From Pedobacter cryoconitis (GTDB lineage: Bacteria > Bacteroidota > Bacteroidia > Sphingobacteriales > Sphingobacteriaceae): a DNA stretch of 64,000 nucleotides. Positions 8,592 to 17,799 of the stretch are shown in pieces (the stretch's first letter is position 1; each line of letters starts with the position of its first letter). Made by a program: the position numbers and the translations under genes. Location: contig JAAAFW010000015.1 of the NCBI GenBank assembly GCA_019352875.1, positions 1,504,608 to 1,568,607 on the forward strand. Direction: 5' to 3'. The notes under the pieces were generated by a model that was not told the origin of the DNA, ran no database searches, and worked only from the letters and a program-made list of their open reading frames with translations.

Positions 8592-9286
8592 ACATACTGA
8601 TTATAGAGGACGAGGCTAGAATCGCCAGGCGTTTACAGCGCATGACACTTGAGTTCTTCGGAAATACCCCCACTCAGATTTCTGTGTGTGATTCTCTACA
8701 AAAAGGCCTTGACCATATTCTGGACGATAATCCGGACCTGCTGCTGCTCGACCTCAACCTTAATGGCGATGATGGTTTTCAGATATTGGAAAAGATGGTA
8801 GCTGCTTCTTTTCATACAATCGTTGTATCGGCAAATATAGATAAAGCTATTACTGCCTTTGCGTATGGTGTACTCGACTTTGTACCTAAACCTTTCGATC
8901 AGGACAGGTTATCCAAAGCGCTGACGAGGTTTGTCAGCCCTAAGTTAAAACCAGATGGCGGTATTAAATACCTGGCGGTGAAAACGGCCGGACAGGTTCG
9001 CCTGATTAGTATTGCCGATGTGATATACATTAAGGGAGCGGGTATTTATACGGAACTGCACCTGCATAACGGCAAACCCCAACTGCATGATAAATCGCTT
9101 GAACTATTGCAGCAGCTCCTCCCGGATAGATTTGAGCGCATTCACAAATCTTACCTGGTAAATATTGAGCAAGCAGAAAGGATTATTGTGAATCCAGGTA
9201 CCCGGTATAGTCTGCTGCTCAGAACAGGAGAAGTTCTGCCGGTAGGCCGTTCGAAATATAAAGAACTCAAATTAAGAATTATCTGA
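8588..9286 (+). CDS. LytTR family DNA-binding response regulator
   Basis: A regulator of about 232 residues. Receiver domain 1-120 has the acidic pocket Glu7-Asp8-Glu9, phospho-acceptor Asp55 in LLLLDLNLNG, and Lys in FVPKPFD. The LytTR DNA-binding domain covers about 135-230, with the FERIHKSYLVN and VGRSKYKELK motifs typical of the family. The start is the ATG that overlaps the kinase stop (ATGA); an upstream in-frame ATG at 8525 lies inside the kinase gene. It is the cognate partner of the kinase. Targets are unknown, though the divergent outer-membrane protein gene is a candidate. Confidence 0.92.
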   Translation: MNILIIEDEARIARRLQRMTLEFFGNTPTQISVCDSLQKGLDHILDDNPDLLLLDLNLNGDDGFQILEKMVAASFHTIVVSANIDKAITAFAYGVLDFVPKPFDQDRLSKALTRFVSPKLKPDGGIKYLAVKTAGQVRLISIADVIYIKGAGIYTELHLHNGKPQLHDKSLELLQQLLPDRFERIHKSYLVNIEQAERIIVNPGTRYSLLLRTGEVLPVGRSKYKELKLRII

Positions 9287-9318
9287 GGCGATGACCTTGT
9301 ATTATTTATTTTTGCTTA

Positions 9319-10515
9319 ATGGAACCTATTATACTCACCAAATCGCAAGCCCGTAAGATCATCCTTAACGCTGCAGGACTCGCCCGCAACGCACAATTCG
9401 GAACGGGAATCGAGGCTGTTTATAAGGTAATCGATCATTTGGGATTTGTTCAGCTGGATACGAATTATGTGGTAGAGCGGGCCCATCATCACGTAATGGC
9501 CGCACGTGTACCAGATTACCAACTGAAATGGCTGGCAGAGCTAGGCGATGAGGGACTTATTTTTGAATACTTCACCTCCGATGCAGGGTTTCTCCCTATG
9601 CCTGATTTTCGTTTCTCCCTACCTGTTAAAGAAAGTTTTGCAGTCAACGGAAAACCTTTGGCTCCTCAGCTGGCGAGACTGGTGAAGGAGGTGCTGGACA
9701 GGGTGGAAAGAGAAGGTCCGCTAATGGTAGGTGATTTCGATGACGACAGACTGGAGGCAAGTACCGGCTGGTGGGACTGGCGACCTGCTAAGGTGGCACT
9801 CGAACGGCTATACCTGGAAGGCCAGCTAATGATTAGCCGTACAAAAGCCTTCCAGAAAGTTTATGACCTGCCGCTTAGCTTAGTGCCCCAGGATACGGAC
9901 CTGAAGATGCCCACACCAGAAGAATTTGCACGATATGTTATTCGCCGTACACTGGGGGCGCTTGGACTATCTTCTGCAAAAGAGATTCTATGGCGGGCAA
10001 GGCGTGTAAAGGGAAATCTTGTTAAAACGGAACTGGAGCAAATGCTTGCAAACGGTGAACTACACACGGTAATAGTTGACGGGCTAAAAAGCAAACCATT
10101 GTATATGCTCGCGGATCAGGAAATAGATGTTAAATTATCCGGTGAAGTTTTCATCCTGTCCCCTTTTGATATTCTCAACGTCTTTCGCCACCGTTTAAAG
10201 GATTTCTTTGATTTTGATTATCAGATCGAATGTTTTGTGCCGGCACCTAAACGCAAGTACGGTTATTTCTCTTTGCCGATACTCGCCGGGGAAACCTTCA
10301 TCGCAAGGATGGACGCCAAAGCCGACCGCAAACAAAAAGTACTGATCGTACATAATCTGCATTTTGAACCGGTTGATCTCGACCAGACAATTATCGAAAA
10401 GTTTGTCCAGGCGCTGAGAGCTTATGTGCGCTTCAATCAATGCCAGGACATTAGCTTTAAAAAATCAAATAACGCAACTTACCTGGAGGCAATCAGCCAA
10501 AGTTTTTCCGGCTAA
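9319..10515 (+). CDS. YcaQ-like winged-helix DNA glycosylase family protein
   Basis: A 398-residue protein of the HTH_42 (YcaQ/AlkX) superfamily, whose E. coli member unhooks DNA interstrand crosslinks. The Q-x-D catalytic motif is present as VQLDTNYVVERAHHH, followed by tandem winged helices and a C-terminal beta barrel (FDFDYQIECFVPAPKRKYGYFSLPIL). Length is normal. It is likely cytosolic and nucleoid-associated. The gene starts 32 bp after the response regulator and could share its transcript. It converges on the hydrolase gene. Confidence 0.82.
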   Translation: MEPIILTKSQARKIILNAAGLARNAQFGTGIEAVYKVIDHLGFVQLDTNYVVERAHHHVMAARVPDYQLKWLAELGDEGLIFEYFTSDAGFLPMPDFRFSLPVKESFAVNGKPLAPQLARLVKEVLDRVEREGPLMVGDFDDDRLEASTGWWDWRPAKVALERLYLEGQLMISRTKAFQKVYDLPLSLVPQDTDLKMPTPEEFARYVIRRTLGALGLSSAKEILWRARRVKGNLVKTELEQMLANGELHTVIVDGLKSKPLYMLADQEIDVKLSGEVFILSPFDILNVFRHRLKDFFDFDYQIECFVPAPKRKYGYFSLPILAGETFIARMDAKADRKQKVLIVHNLHFEPVDLDQTIIEKFVQALRAYVRFNQCQDISFKKSNNATYLEAISQSFSG

Positions 10516-10523
10516 GCTTCGCA

Positions 10524-11447
10524 TTAATTCAGCCAGTCCCGGACTTTCAGGATTGCATCTGCAAATACCTGGGGAGCTTCCTGAGGTACGTTATGTCCGG
10601 TATCGGCTACCACATGCTCATGATTCCCGATAAACTGACCGGAGTGATCCAGTGTACCGCCGGGTTTAAGTGGATCATCTGCACCATCTATGGTAACTGC
10701 CGGTACCGTAATCCGGGGCTTTTGTGCCAGCAGATCCTCAAATGGTTGCAATGCAGGCAAACCTGCTTCAAGGCCATGCATAAATCGGTAACAATGTATG
10801 ACAACATCCACAAAGTCGGGATTATCGAAAGCCGCAGCAGTCCTGGCATAAGTAGTTTCGTCAAATTTCCATTCAGGCGACCACTCGTTCCATAGTAAAC
10901 GACCAATTTCATACCGGTTTTCGGCCAGGCATTTACGCCCGCGTTCAGACTGAAAGAGATGCTGGTACCAGTATACACGCTCAAGCGAAGGTGATGAAGG
11001 ATTTCTCTGCTGCCCCACATCAATCACGTCGTAACCTGCATAAGACACCAGTCCTCCCACTTTTTCAGGCCACAGTGCCGCAGCTACGCAGGACGCATTG
11101 CCTCCCCAATCAAAGCCGCCCAGTATTGGCCGGTCCAGCCCCAGGGCCTCAGAAAGTTGTATAATATCCAGACCACGAGCAGCCTGCTGCCCGTTACGCA
11201 TCATATCAGGAGAAATAAAACGGGTTGGACCAAAGCCACGGGTATAGGGTATAATGACTCTTGCCCCCGCCTGCATTAAAATGGAGGCTACCTCATCATA
11301 AGCATGTGCATCATAAGGAAACCCATGAGACAATATTACCGGCCATCCTTTTGCCTTACCGTATTCTACATATGCAATAAGCAGAGATTCGGTTTCGATA
11401 ACTTTAACCGGCTGCTCATCTCTTAGATTTGATACTTCTCTTGTCAT
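10524..11447 (-). CDS. alpha/beta hydrolase (Asp-nucleophile, epoxide hydrolase or dehalogenase-like)
   Basis: A 307-residue alpha/beta hydrolase. Oxyanion segment LSHGFPYDAHAYDE, nucleophile elbow GGFDWGGNAS with Asp113 instead of the usual Ser, catalytic His285 in DTGHNVPQEAP. An Asp nucleophile with an HGFP oxyanion loop is the pattern of soluble epoxide hydrolases and haloacetate dehalogenases. The substrate cannot be decided. No signal peptide, so cytosolic. Monocistronic. Confidence 0.85.
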   Translation of the reverse strand: MTREVSNLRDEQPVKVIETESLLIAYVEYGKAKGWPVILSHGFPYDAHAYDEVASILMQAGARVIIPYTRGFGPTRFISPDMMRNGQQAARGLDIIQLSEALGLDRPILGGFDWGGNASCVAAALWPEKVGGLVSYAGYDVIDVGQQRNPSSPSLERVYWYQHLFQSERGRKCLAENRYEIGRLLWNEWSPEWKFDETTYARTAAAFDNPDFVDVVIHCYRFMHGLEAGLPALQPFEDLLAQKPRITVPAVTIDGADDPLKPGGTLDHSGQFIGNHEHVVADTGHNVPQEAPQVFADAILKVRDWLN

Positions 11448-11497
11448 ATAAAGCTGCTAAAAGTTCGGAATCATGAGTTGAAGAAAAACTGTAATAA

Positions 11498-12181
11498 TTA
11501 AAGGGAAACAGCAGAAATATCAGGAACTCCCGCCTGCTGCGCCGTTTTTATCAATTGCTCTTTTTGCAGGGCAGACAGTTTTCCGGTTTTTTTAATTGTA
11601 TAGGCCAACATACTGTTATTGTACATAAAGCTTAAAATCCATTTGCGCTTGTCTTCATCTGATAAGTTAGAGATCTGCTTCGTTACTGAAGATTTAGACA
11701 TGTTGTTTCGTATCTTATTGCGAAGATTTACAACCTTTTGTTTATCCGCTGCAGTCTGATGATACATCTCCCAGTTCCAGGCAATTCCAGTGGCCAAAAT
11801 ATCCGATAGGTAGGTATCCCTTAATCCATATGACCGCGTACGCTGAAAAAAATGATGTCTTGTACGGGTATCTGCAAGAAAACCTCTCAATTTTACTTTA
11901 TCAGCATTCTTATTTTCAGCCAATATCCCGTCAAAAATTTGTCGCTCAAACCTACTGTAGTCGGCCGACCCCAGATAGATATATTCTGCCTTGCTTGCTT
12001 TATTTACTACTTCATTACTTTTTAACGCAAAAGCATTGCGCATCACATCTTGGCTTAACGCCGTCTGCCCATGCCCTATCCCTAAACTTAAGGTTGCCGA
12101 AGCGTCATACTGAGCGAATGCCGTCATATCTAAAACAATGCCCAAAGTCAATAAGAAGCCTATCTTAATCCAATACTTCAT
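11498..12181 (-). CDS. secreted protein of unknown function (possibly DUF6683-like)
   Basis: A 227-residue protein with a clear signal peptide (MKYWIKIGFLLTLGIVLDMTAFAQ). The mature part is mostly helical. It has a block, SYGLRDTYLSDILATGIAWNWE, that recalls the conserved YGL...D..A....W core I associate with DUF6683, and a C-terminal helical repeat ending in LIKTAQQAGVPDISAVSL. No catalytic motif is visible. Function unknown; the DUF assignment is from memory and unchecked. Confidence 0.6.
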   Translation of the reverse strand: MKYWIKIGFLLTLGIVLDMTAFAQYDASATLSLGIGHGQTALSQDVMRNAFALKSNEVVNKASKAEYIYLGSADYSRFERQIFDGILAENKNADKVKLRGFLADTRTRHHFFQRTRSYGLRDTYLSDILATGIAWNWEMYHQTAADKQKVVNLRNKIRNNMSKSSVTKQISNLSDEDKRKWILSFMYNNSMLAYTIKKTGKLSALQKEQLIKTAQQAGVPDISAVSL

Positions 12182-12290
12182 AGTTAAAATGGTCTGATGA
12201 ATATATTAAACGCAGTTACTTTTTTTTTGTTTTAGCCAGAGAATCCAAATGGCGGTACCTTTGTTGAGGTCGACTGAATCTTAATTCGAC

Positions 12291-12321
12291 AAAAAAAGCC
12301 CGTCCAAAATGGACAGGCTTT
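12291..12321 (-). terminator. rho-independent terminator of the ABC-F gene
   Basis: AAAGCCCGTCC (12295-12305) pairs with GGACAGGCTTT (12311-12321) around an AAAAT loop, with one internal mismatch. Read on the minus strand the stem is followed by a run of seven T. It lies about 90 bp beyond the ABC-F stop. Confidence 0.75.
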
Positions 12322-12413
12322 GAAAAATAGTTATAAAAATTAAACTCAGTATAGCGTAATAACGCCGCTCTCTACATCACGTAAAGAGGGCCTCAGATTG
12401 GGATATATCTTCT

Positions 12414-14048
12414 TTAGCTTTTTTCGATTTCTTTTAAGCTATTCATTTTCTTATAAGCCAGGAACCCTTTGATATCCTCGAAATGCTCCCGAACACGTTT
12501 GTTTCCAAACTCGAATACTTTCTCTGCGAGTCCATCCAGGAAATCCCTGTCATGGGATACCAGAATCAAAGTGCCGTCAAAATCTTTAAGCGCATCTTTG
12601 ATAATGTCTTTCGTTTTCATGTCCAAATGATTAGTTGGCTCATCCAGTATTAACACATTTACGGGTTCTAATAGTAGCTTGATCATGGCTAACCTCGTTT
12701 TTTCTCCTCCGGAAAGTACTTTAACTTTTTTTGTGGTATCATCTCCACTAAACATAAAGGCCCCTAAAAGATCTTTAATTTTTATACTCCCATCGCTTAA
12801 TGGGATCTGATCTATCGTTTCGAATACCGTTAACTTCTCATCTAACAATGCTGCCTGATTCTGCGCAAAGTAGCCAATCTTTGCATTATGGCCGACCTTT
12901 AAACTTCCCTCAAAATCAATCTCACTCATAATAGCTTTGATCATGGTTGACTTACCTTCACCATTTTTACCTACAAAAGCTACCTTTTCTCCCCGTTCAA
13001 TTACCAGAGATGCTTTTTCAAATACGACGTGATCGCCATATGCTTTAGTGAGCTCTTCTACAATCACCGGGTATTGGCCTGAACGTGGCGATGGTGGAAA
13101 CTTCAGACGCAATGCCGAGGTATCCACTTCATCAATCTCTATGACTTCTAGTTTCTCGAGCATTTTTACACGCGACTGAACTTGTAAGGTTTTTGAATAG
13201 GTACCCCTAAAGCGATCTATAAATTCCTGGTTATCGGCAATAAATCGTTGCTGTTCTTCATAGGCCTTTATCTGATGCACACGACGATCGGCGCGTAATT
13301 GCAGGTAGTGACTGTACTTGGCTTTATAATCGTATATCCGGCCCATGGTCACCTCAATGGTACGATTAGTGATGTTATCTACAAAGGTACGGTCGTGAGA
13401 AATTACCATTACTGCCTTTGCTGAGTTAATTAAAAAGTCTTCTAACCATTGAATACTCTCAATATCCATGTGGTTAGTAGGCTCATCCAGCAAAATCAAA
13501 TCGGGTTTCTTTAATAAGATCTTGGCCAGCTCGATCCGCATGCGCCATCCACCCGAAAACTCAGACGTTTTGCGGGTAAAGTCTTTACGTTCGAAGCCTA
13601 AGCCTTTTAATACTTTCTCCACTTCAGCATCATAATTGACCTCTTCTACAGAATAGAACTTCTCACTCAGCTCGGATACCCGCTCAATGAGCTTCATGTA
13701 GTCATCGCTGTCATAATCAGTTCTGATGGTGAGTTGCTCATTCAGCTCGTCCAGCTCTTTTTGCATTTGATGGACTTCCTGAAAAGCTTTTAAGGTTTCC
13801 TCAAAAACTGTAACGTCATCTTGTGTCAGCAAATGCTGAGGTAAATAAGCAATTACAGCGTCCTTTGGTCCGGTTACATTACCCGAAGTGGGTTTTGAAG
13901 CATTAGCAATGATTTTTAGGATGGTAGATTTACCTGCACCATTTTTACCCATCAGGGCTATTTTATCATTTTCGTTAATCGAAAAGGTTACATCACTAAA
14001 TAAGGTTGTTCCTCCAAATGAAACGGAGATATTATTTACATTAATCAC
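12414..14048 (-). CDS. ABC-F family ATP-binding protein
   Basis: About 544 residues, two ABC domains in tandem without membrane segments: Walker A GKNGAGKST and GKNGEGKST, signatures FSGGWRMRIELA and LSGGEKTRLAM, Walker B ILLDEPTNHMD and LILDEPTNHLD, with the helical interdomain linker between. This is the ribosome-associated ABC-F architecture (EttA/Uup/YbiT type), acting on stalled or initiating ribosomes. I start at GTG 14048 (VINVNNISVSFGG), which aligns with the usual family N terminus. The in-frame ATG at 14096 would add an atypical 16-residue leader. Terminator downstream. Confidence 0.88.
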   Translation of the reverse strand: MINVNNISVSFGGTTLFSDVTFSINENDKIALMGKNGAGKSTILKIIANASKPTSGNVTGPKDAVIAYLPQHLLTQDDVTVFEETLKAFQEVHQMQKELDELNEQLTIRTDYDSDDYMKLIERVSELSEKFYSVEEVNYDAEVEKVLKGLGFERKDFTRKTSEFSGGWRMRIELAKILLKKPDLILLDEPTNHMDIESIQWLEDFLINSAKAVMVISHDRTFVDNITNRTIEVTMGRIYDYKAKYSHYLQLRADRRVHQIKAYEEQQRFIADNQEFIDRFRGTYSKTLQVQSRVKMLEKLEVIEIDEVDTSALRLKFPPSPRSGQYPVIVEELTKAYGDHVVFEKASLVIERGEKVAFVGKNGEGKSTMIKAIMSEIDFEGSLKVGHNAKIGYFAQNQAALLDEKLTVFETIDQIPLSDGSIKIKDLLGAFMFSGDDTTKKVKVLSGGEKTRLAMIKLLLEPVNVLILDEPTNHLDMKTKDIIKDALKDFDGTLILVSHDRDFLDGLAEKVFEFGNKRVREHFEDIKGFLAYKKMNSLKEIEKS

Positions 14049-14137
14049 AAAATGGAATATTAAATTGAGCGGCAAATATAGAGGAATTTGATGCAAATCC
14101 CGAAAACAGATCTAAACGATTATCAACCGGAAGATCA

Positions 14138-14362
14138 GTGGACAGCGCCATTTTAGCAAATGACAGTTTTTTTGGCACCCGCCTTTCTGTTATCCTTGAA
14201 AACTTTCCAGAAGGCAGTTCTGATGCTGTAGAATGGCGTGTAGAAAATTCGCGTCTTGCAGAAGTAACCGCAGAAGGAATTCTATGGCCCAAGGCAGCTG
14301 GGATCACTTATATGCGGATTGGTTGCCTGCTTATGGCAAGCCAACCCATCACTGACAAATAA
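14138..14362 (+). pseudogene. short ORF resembling a piece of a bacterial Ig-like (Big_2) domain
   Basis: The frame is open from 14069 without an ATG. The first possible start is GTG 14138, giving 74 residues. The stretch EWRVENSRLAEVTAEGILW followed by KAAGITYMRIG has the W-x-x-x-N...A.V...G......G pattern of Big_2 domains. With no signal peptide and no complete domain, it is more likely a gene remnant than a working gene. Confidence 0.3.
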
Positions 14363-14543
14363 CGATTTAATGGAAATAATTCGTAAATCTGCCGACCGGG
14401 CCAATCGATTTTTGAGCGCCTTTACCTCCGTTTACTTAATTTATTGCTCTTTTTATTCGTGGGCGATTGTATCAAATCAATAGTTAATTATATACTCTGG
14501 TTGTCACCCAGAAGCAGTATTAGTTATCAATGAAGCATCAGTT

Positions 14544-14894
14544 TTATTTACCGATAATTACTTTTCGATGCGCTATTCCCCAGTCTGCCAGGTTATTGAT
14601 GATGGTCTGCAGCGTTTTACCGTATTCTGTTAGTTGGTATTGAACAGATATAGGCTGCGTATCTAATACAGTTCGCTTTATCAGTTTATTGATCTCCAGC
14701 TCCTTTAGTTCTTTGCTTAACATTTTGTTTGATATTCCTTGTACATCAACCAAAATATCAGAGAATCTTCTTTTGTTGTAATAGCAAATGGAAGAAATGA
14801 TCGATATCTTCCATTTCCCGCTCAGCACGTCCATCGCATCGTGGACAGCCATAACTTCTTTTTTGTGTTCTAATTGACAAATGTTATCAGCCAT
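14544..14894 (-). CDS. HxlR family winged-helix transcriptional regulator
   Basis: A 116-residue one-domain regulator: Cys near the N terminus (NICQLEHKKEV), DVLSGKWKISII, RFSDI, the recognition region ISNKMLSKELKELE, and the wing with SVQYQLTEYGKTL. HxlR proteins often sense aldehydes, quinones or redox state through cysteine. It is divergent from the SDR gene across a 106-bp gap full of GTTAC boxes, so it probably controls both. Confidence 0.9.
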   Translation of the reverse strand: MADNICQLEHKKEVMAVHDAMDVLSGKWKISIISSICYYNKRRFSDILVDVQGISNKMLSKELKELEINKLIKRTVLDTQPISVQYQLTEYGKTLQTIINNLADWGIAHRKVIIGK

Positions 14895-14896
14895 AA

Positions 14897-14944
14897 GTTA
14901 CTTTGTTACCCGGAAGTTACTGTTACTTTCCGTTACAAAGTAAC
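14897..14944. promoter_or_regulatory. candidate HxlR operator: GTTAC/GTAAC boxes in inverted repeat
   Basis: GTTACTTTGTTAC (14897-14909) and GTTACAAAGTAAC (14932-14944) form an inverted repeat with one mismatch, and two further GTTAC boxes lie between them. The block sits directly before the HxlR start codon and upstream of the SDR promoter. This is where a divergent autoregulator would bind. Confidence 0.6.
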
Positions 14945-14964
14945 GAATATAAATTAACCTGTGC

Positions 14965-14972
14965 TAGCTTTG
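14965..14972 (+). promoter_or_regulatory. -7 box (TAGCTTTG) for the SDR gene
   Basis: TAGCTTTG matches the Bacteroidota -7 consensus TAnnTTTG, 28 bp before the ATG at 15001. The -33 region overlaps the GTTAC operator array, so a bound regulator would block it. Confidence 0.45.
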
Positions 14973-15000
14973 CAGCCTAAACAATTAAAAATCTTTAATC

Positions 15001-15744
15001 ATGGACTACAAAAATAAAAACGTTGTTATCACAGGCGGAACTACCGGAATAGGATTAGCAACAGCAAAAGCATTTATCAACGCTGGTGCAAATGTATGGA
15101 TTACAGGTAGAAATGCCGGCAATCTACAAAAGGCAGCAGCAGAAATAAACAATTCTAAATTGACTACCATAATATCTGATACGTCAAAAATTGCAGAGAT
15201 ATCTATACTGGAAAAAGCGATTGCAGATAGTGGAAATAAACTGGATGTTCTTTTTCTGAATGCGGGAATTGCAACATTTGAGCCTATAGAAAAAGTCACC
15301 GAAGCAAACTTTGACGCACAATTCAATACCAATGTAAAAGGGCATTTTTTCACGCTGCAAAAGTTACTTCCTCACCTGGCAGATGGAGCGGCGGTATTAT
15401 TCACGTCTTCAACGGTCGCAACAGCTGCCAATTTGGGAGCCAGCGTATATTCTGCAACAAAAGGGGCATTGAATAAAATCGCTCAAATTGCAGCAAACGA
15501 ACTGGCCGGAAGAAAAATTCGTGTAAATATCGTTAGTCCGGGACCTATTGCAACGCCTGGTTTAGAAAATGCCGTACCTGCAGAAGCAAAAGAGTTTTTA
15601 GCTGGTGCTACAGCGCTGCAAAGGCTTGGCGATCCTGATGAAATTGCAAAGACAGTATTGTTCCTGGCTTCCGACGCCGCAAGTTTTATAACAGGAACTG
15701 AGATTGTAGTTGATGGTGGCTACCTTAATTATGCATTGAAATAA
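15001..15744 (+). CDS. SDR family oxidoreductase
   Basis: A 247-residue classical short-chain dehydrogenase. NAD(P)-binding TGGTTGIG at residues 11-18, LNAG, catalytic Ser in LFTSSTVAT, YSATKGALNK with the Tyr-x-x-x-Lys pair, and the ending ITGTEIVVDGGY. The substrate is unknown. Regulated in all likelihood by the divergent HxlR repressor, a pairing commonly seen for stress-induced reductases. Confidence 0.92.
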   Translation: MDYKNKNVVITGGTTGIGLATAKAFINAGANVWITGRNAGNLQKAAAEINNSKLTTIISDTSKIAEISILEKAIADSGNKLDVLFLNAGIATFEPIEKVTEANFDAQFNTNVKGHFFTLQKLLPHLADGAAVLFTSSTVATAANLGASVYSATKGALNKIAQIAANELAGRKIRVNIVSPGPIATPGLENAVPAEAKEFLAGATALQRLGDPDEIAKTVLFLASDAASFITGTEIVVDGGYLNYALK

Positions 15745-15750
15745 CAAAAA

Positions 15751-15781
15751 AAACCGGGATCGATGTGCTCGATTCCGGTTT
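15751..15781. terminator. stem-loop terminator between convergent SDR and AraC genes
   Basis: AAACCGGGATCGA (15751-15763) pairs with TCGATTCCGGTTT (15769-15781) with one mismatch. The eight A before the stem make a T-run on the minus strand, so it best serves the AraC gene but can end both transcripts. Confidence 0.7.
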
Positions 15782-15846
15782 GTATATGATTGAAATCAAA
15801 TAGAAAATGTAAACGGCAAACTTTGCTCTTCTGCACTTTCTGAAGA

Positions 15847-16672
15847 TCAACTCGAAGAAAGACCGTGATTAAGCTCAGTAGGCGTAACGCCGAACTTTTT
15901 CTTGAAGGAATGAGAGAAGTGTGACAGGCTTTCAAAGCCCAGATCAAGGTAAATTGCTGAAGACTTCTGTTGTTTGGTTTCGATAAGATGCTTTGCCTCG
16001 ATAAGCCGCTTATCACGCAGCCAGTGACGTGGAGGGTACCCAAATGTTTTTTGGAAATCACGTTTGAAAGCTGCCAGGCTACGACCGGTCAGCTGCGCAA
16101 ATTTTTCAACAGGAACATTAAAATGAAAATTACTAAGCATAAATCTTTCCAAGTCGATCTTATGAGGTTCTGAGAAGTCGAACAAAAAGTTACGAAGTCC
16201 CGGAAGGGCAAGCAGCAGTAATTTAACGCCTTCCTTTACTTTAAGAATACCCATTGCATCTGTCATAGTCACCTGAACTTCGGGCATATGGAACTATAGA
16301 TTGGAAATACCCCTGCAGAAATTCGTTAGATGGGATTAGAACATTTGGAGGACCGATATATTTCCGGTCTGCCTGGAGTTTTTCTTCTAACACAATTTTA
16401 CGCAACAGATCTTCCTGCAGGGATATCACGATTGTTTCATAGTTCCCCCCGGCTAGTGGCGTTTTGGTGATTGTACCGAGCTGATTTTTACCGATCAGCA
16501 GCATTTCTCCTCCATTCATCGAAATGTTCTGCACAGAGGTTTCTAAGGTAAATTGTCCTGAAACCTGCAGTACTAAGGTATGGTGGTTCCATATACATAT
16601 TTTCTCTTTCCGTTCAGTGGAAAGGTAAGAATAGAAGATGACGCCGGGGAGGATTTCTGCTGGACTTGTCAT
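15847..16672 (-). pseudogene. AraC family regulator, split by a frameshift
   Basis: Two overlapping frames make up one regulator. The N-terminal half (16672-16241) is the cupin-like sensor, reaching YFQSIVPYA. The C-terminal half (16287-15847) carries the two helix-turn-helices: EKFAQLTGRSLAAFKRDF, then YLDLGFESLSHFSHSFKKKFG. The sequence passes from SIVPY in one frame to PEVQVTMTD in another at about 16280-16290, so a single-base indel (or sequencing error) separates them. The intact gene would be about 275 residues and lies immediately downstream of the aldo/keto reductase, one base from its stop, so it was probably co-transcribed. Confidence 0.75.
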
Positions 16673-17644
16673 TTAGCGTTGTAAGTAAGTGCCGCCAGAT
16701 ATAGCGCCTATTTTAAATGTAGTGTTTAAAGTGCTCATTTCTTCCTGCGTAAATGTAATATCCATCGCTGCAATATTTTCTGGCAGGCGCGACCTGCGGC
16801 TCATGCTTACTAAAGGCATAATATGATCTCCTTGCTCCTTCACCCAGGCTATCGCAACTTGTGTTGGCGTATAACCTTTTTTACTGGCCAATTGCTTTAA
16901 GACCTCTACTTTTTCAAGATTATTAATTAAGTTTTCTCCTTGAAAACGGGAGAAATGTTTACGGTAATCTTTTTCTTCAAGCGGCGCTTTTAATTCACCC
17001 GTCAGTAAGCCTTCGGCAGTATTGGCGAAGGCTACTATACCAATGCCTAATTCTTTTGCTGTCGGCAGCAGTTCAATTTCCATTTGACGGTCAGCCAGAG
17101 AATAACCAATCTCCAGCGCACTTATCGGATGAATGTCATTAGCTTTACGAAGTTGGCTAGCCGTAATTTCCGATACGCCAATGTGACGAACTTTGCCTTC
17201 TTTAATCAGGTCGGCCACTGTTCCAATGATATCTTCCACTGGCACGCTGTTGTCCATTCGGGCAGGCTGATAGAGGTCAATAGTTTCAATACCCAAACGG
17301 GTCAGAGAGTAGTTTATGAAATTCTTGATAGAAAGGGGCCGCAGATCCATTCCAAGATGCTGGCCATTGTGAAAGATGGCGCCGAATTTTACACTGATAA
17401 AGGCATCATCCCGCCTTCCTTTGATCGCTTTACCTACCAGCATTTCATTATGACCAGCGCCGTAAAAGTCTCCCGTATTCAAAAAATTAATACCACTGTC
17501 CAAAGCTTCATTAATCGTAGCAATGCTTTCGGTTTCATCAGGTGTAGCGCTGCCCCAGATAGACGACATACGCATGCAGCCTAAACCAAGTCTGGAAACG
17601 AGCGGCCCATTTTGACCCAATTGAATTTTTTTTATGTTTTTCAT
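16673..17644 (-). CDS. aldo/keto reductase
   Basis: A 323-residue NADPH-dependent TIM-barrel reductase of the IolS/YajO type. Start chosen at ATG 17644 (MKNIKKIQLG); the upstream open codons are not family-like. Visible are RLGLGCMRMS, catalytic Asp/Tyr in GINFLNTGDFYGAGHNE, Lys in FISVKFGA, and the cofactor loop MPLVSMSRRSRLPEN. The second position of the usual DTA/DTAD motif reads NTGDFYG, so the catalytic Asp is retained. The frameshifted AraC gene follows at once. Confidence 0.88.
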   Translation of the reverse strand: MKNIKKIQLGQNGPLVSRLGLGCMRMSSIWGSATPDETESIATINEALDSGINFLNTGDFYGAGHNEMLVGKAIKGRRDDAFISVKFGAIFHNGQHLGMDLRPLSIKNFINYSLTRLGIETIDLYQPARMDNSVPVEDIIGTVADLIKEGKVRHIGVSEITASQLRKANDIHPISALEIGYSLADRQMEIELLPTAKELGIGIVAFANTAEGLLTGELKAPLEEKDYRKHFSRFQGENLINNLEKVEVLKQLASKKGYTPTQVAIAWVKEQGDHIMPLVSMSRRSRLPENIAAMDITFTQEEMSTLNTTFKIGAISGGTYLQR

Positions 17645-17799
17645 AATACAAAGTTCAAACTTCAAAACACAAACCAGTTGCTTATACAGCTCAAATAGTT
17701 TGTCTGTACGGCTCAATAACCCGTTCCATATTTAAATGTTTGATTTACAGTACTGCAATAAATAAATTCGATGATCGATTCTATTATTGTTTAATCTTC

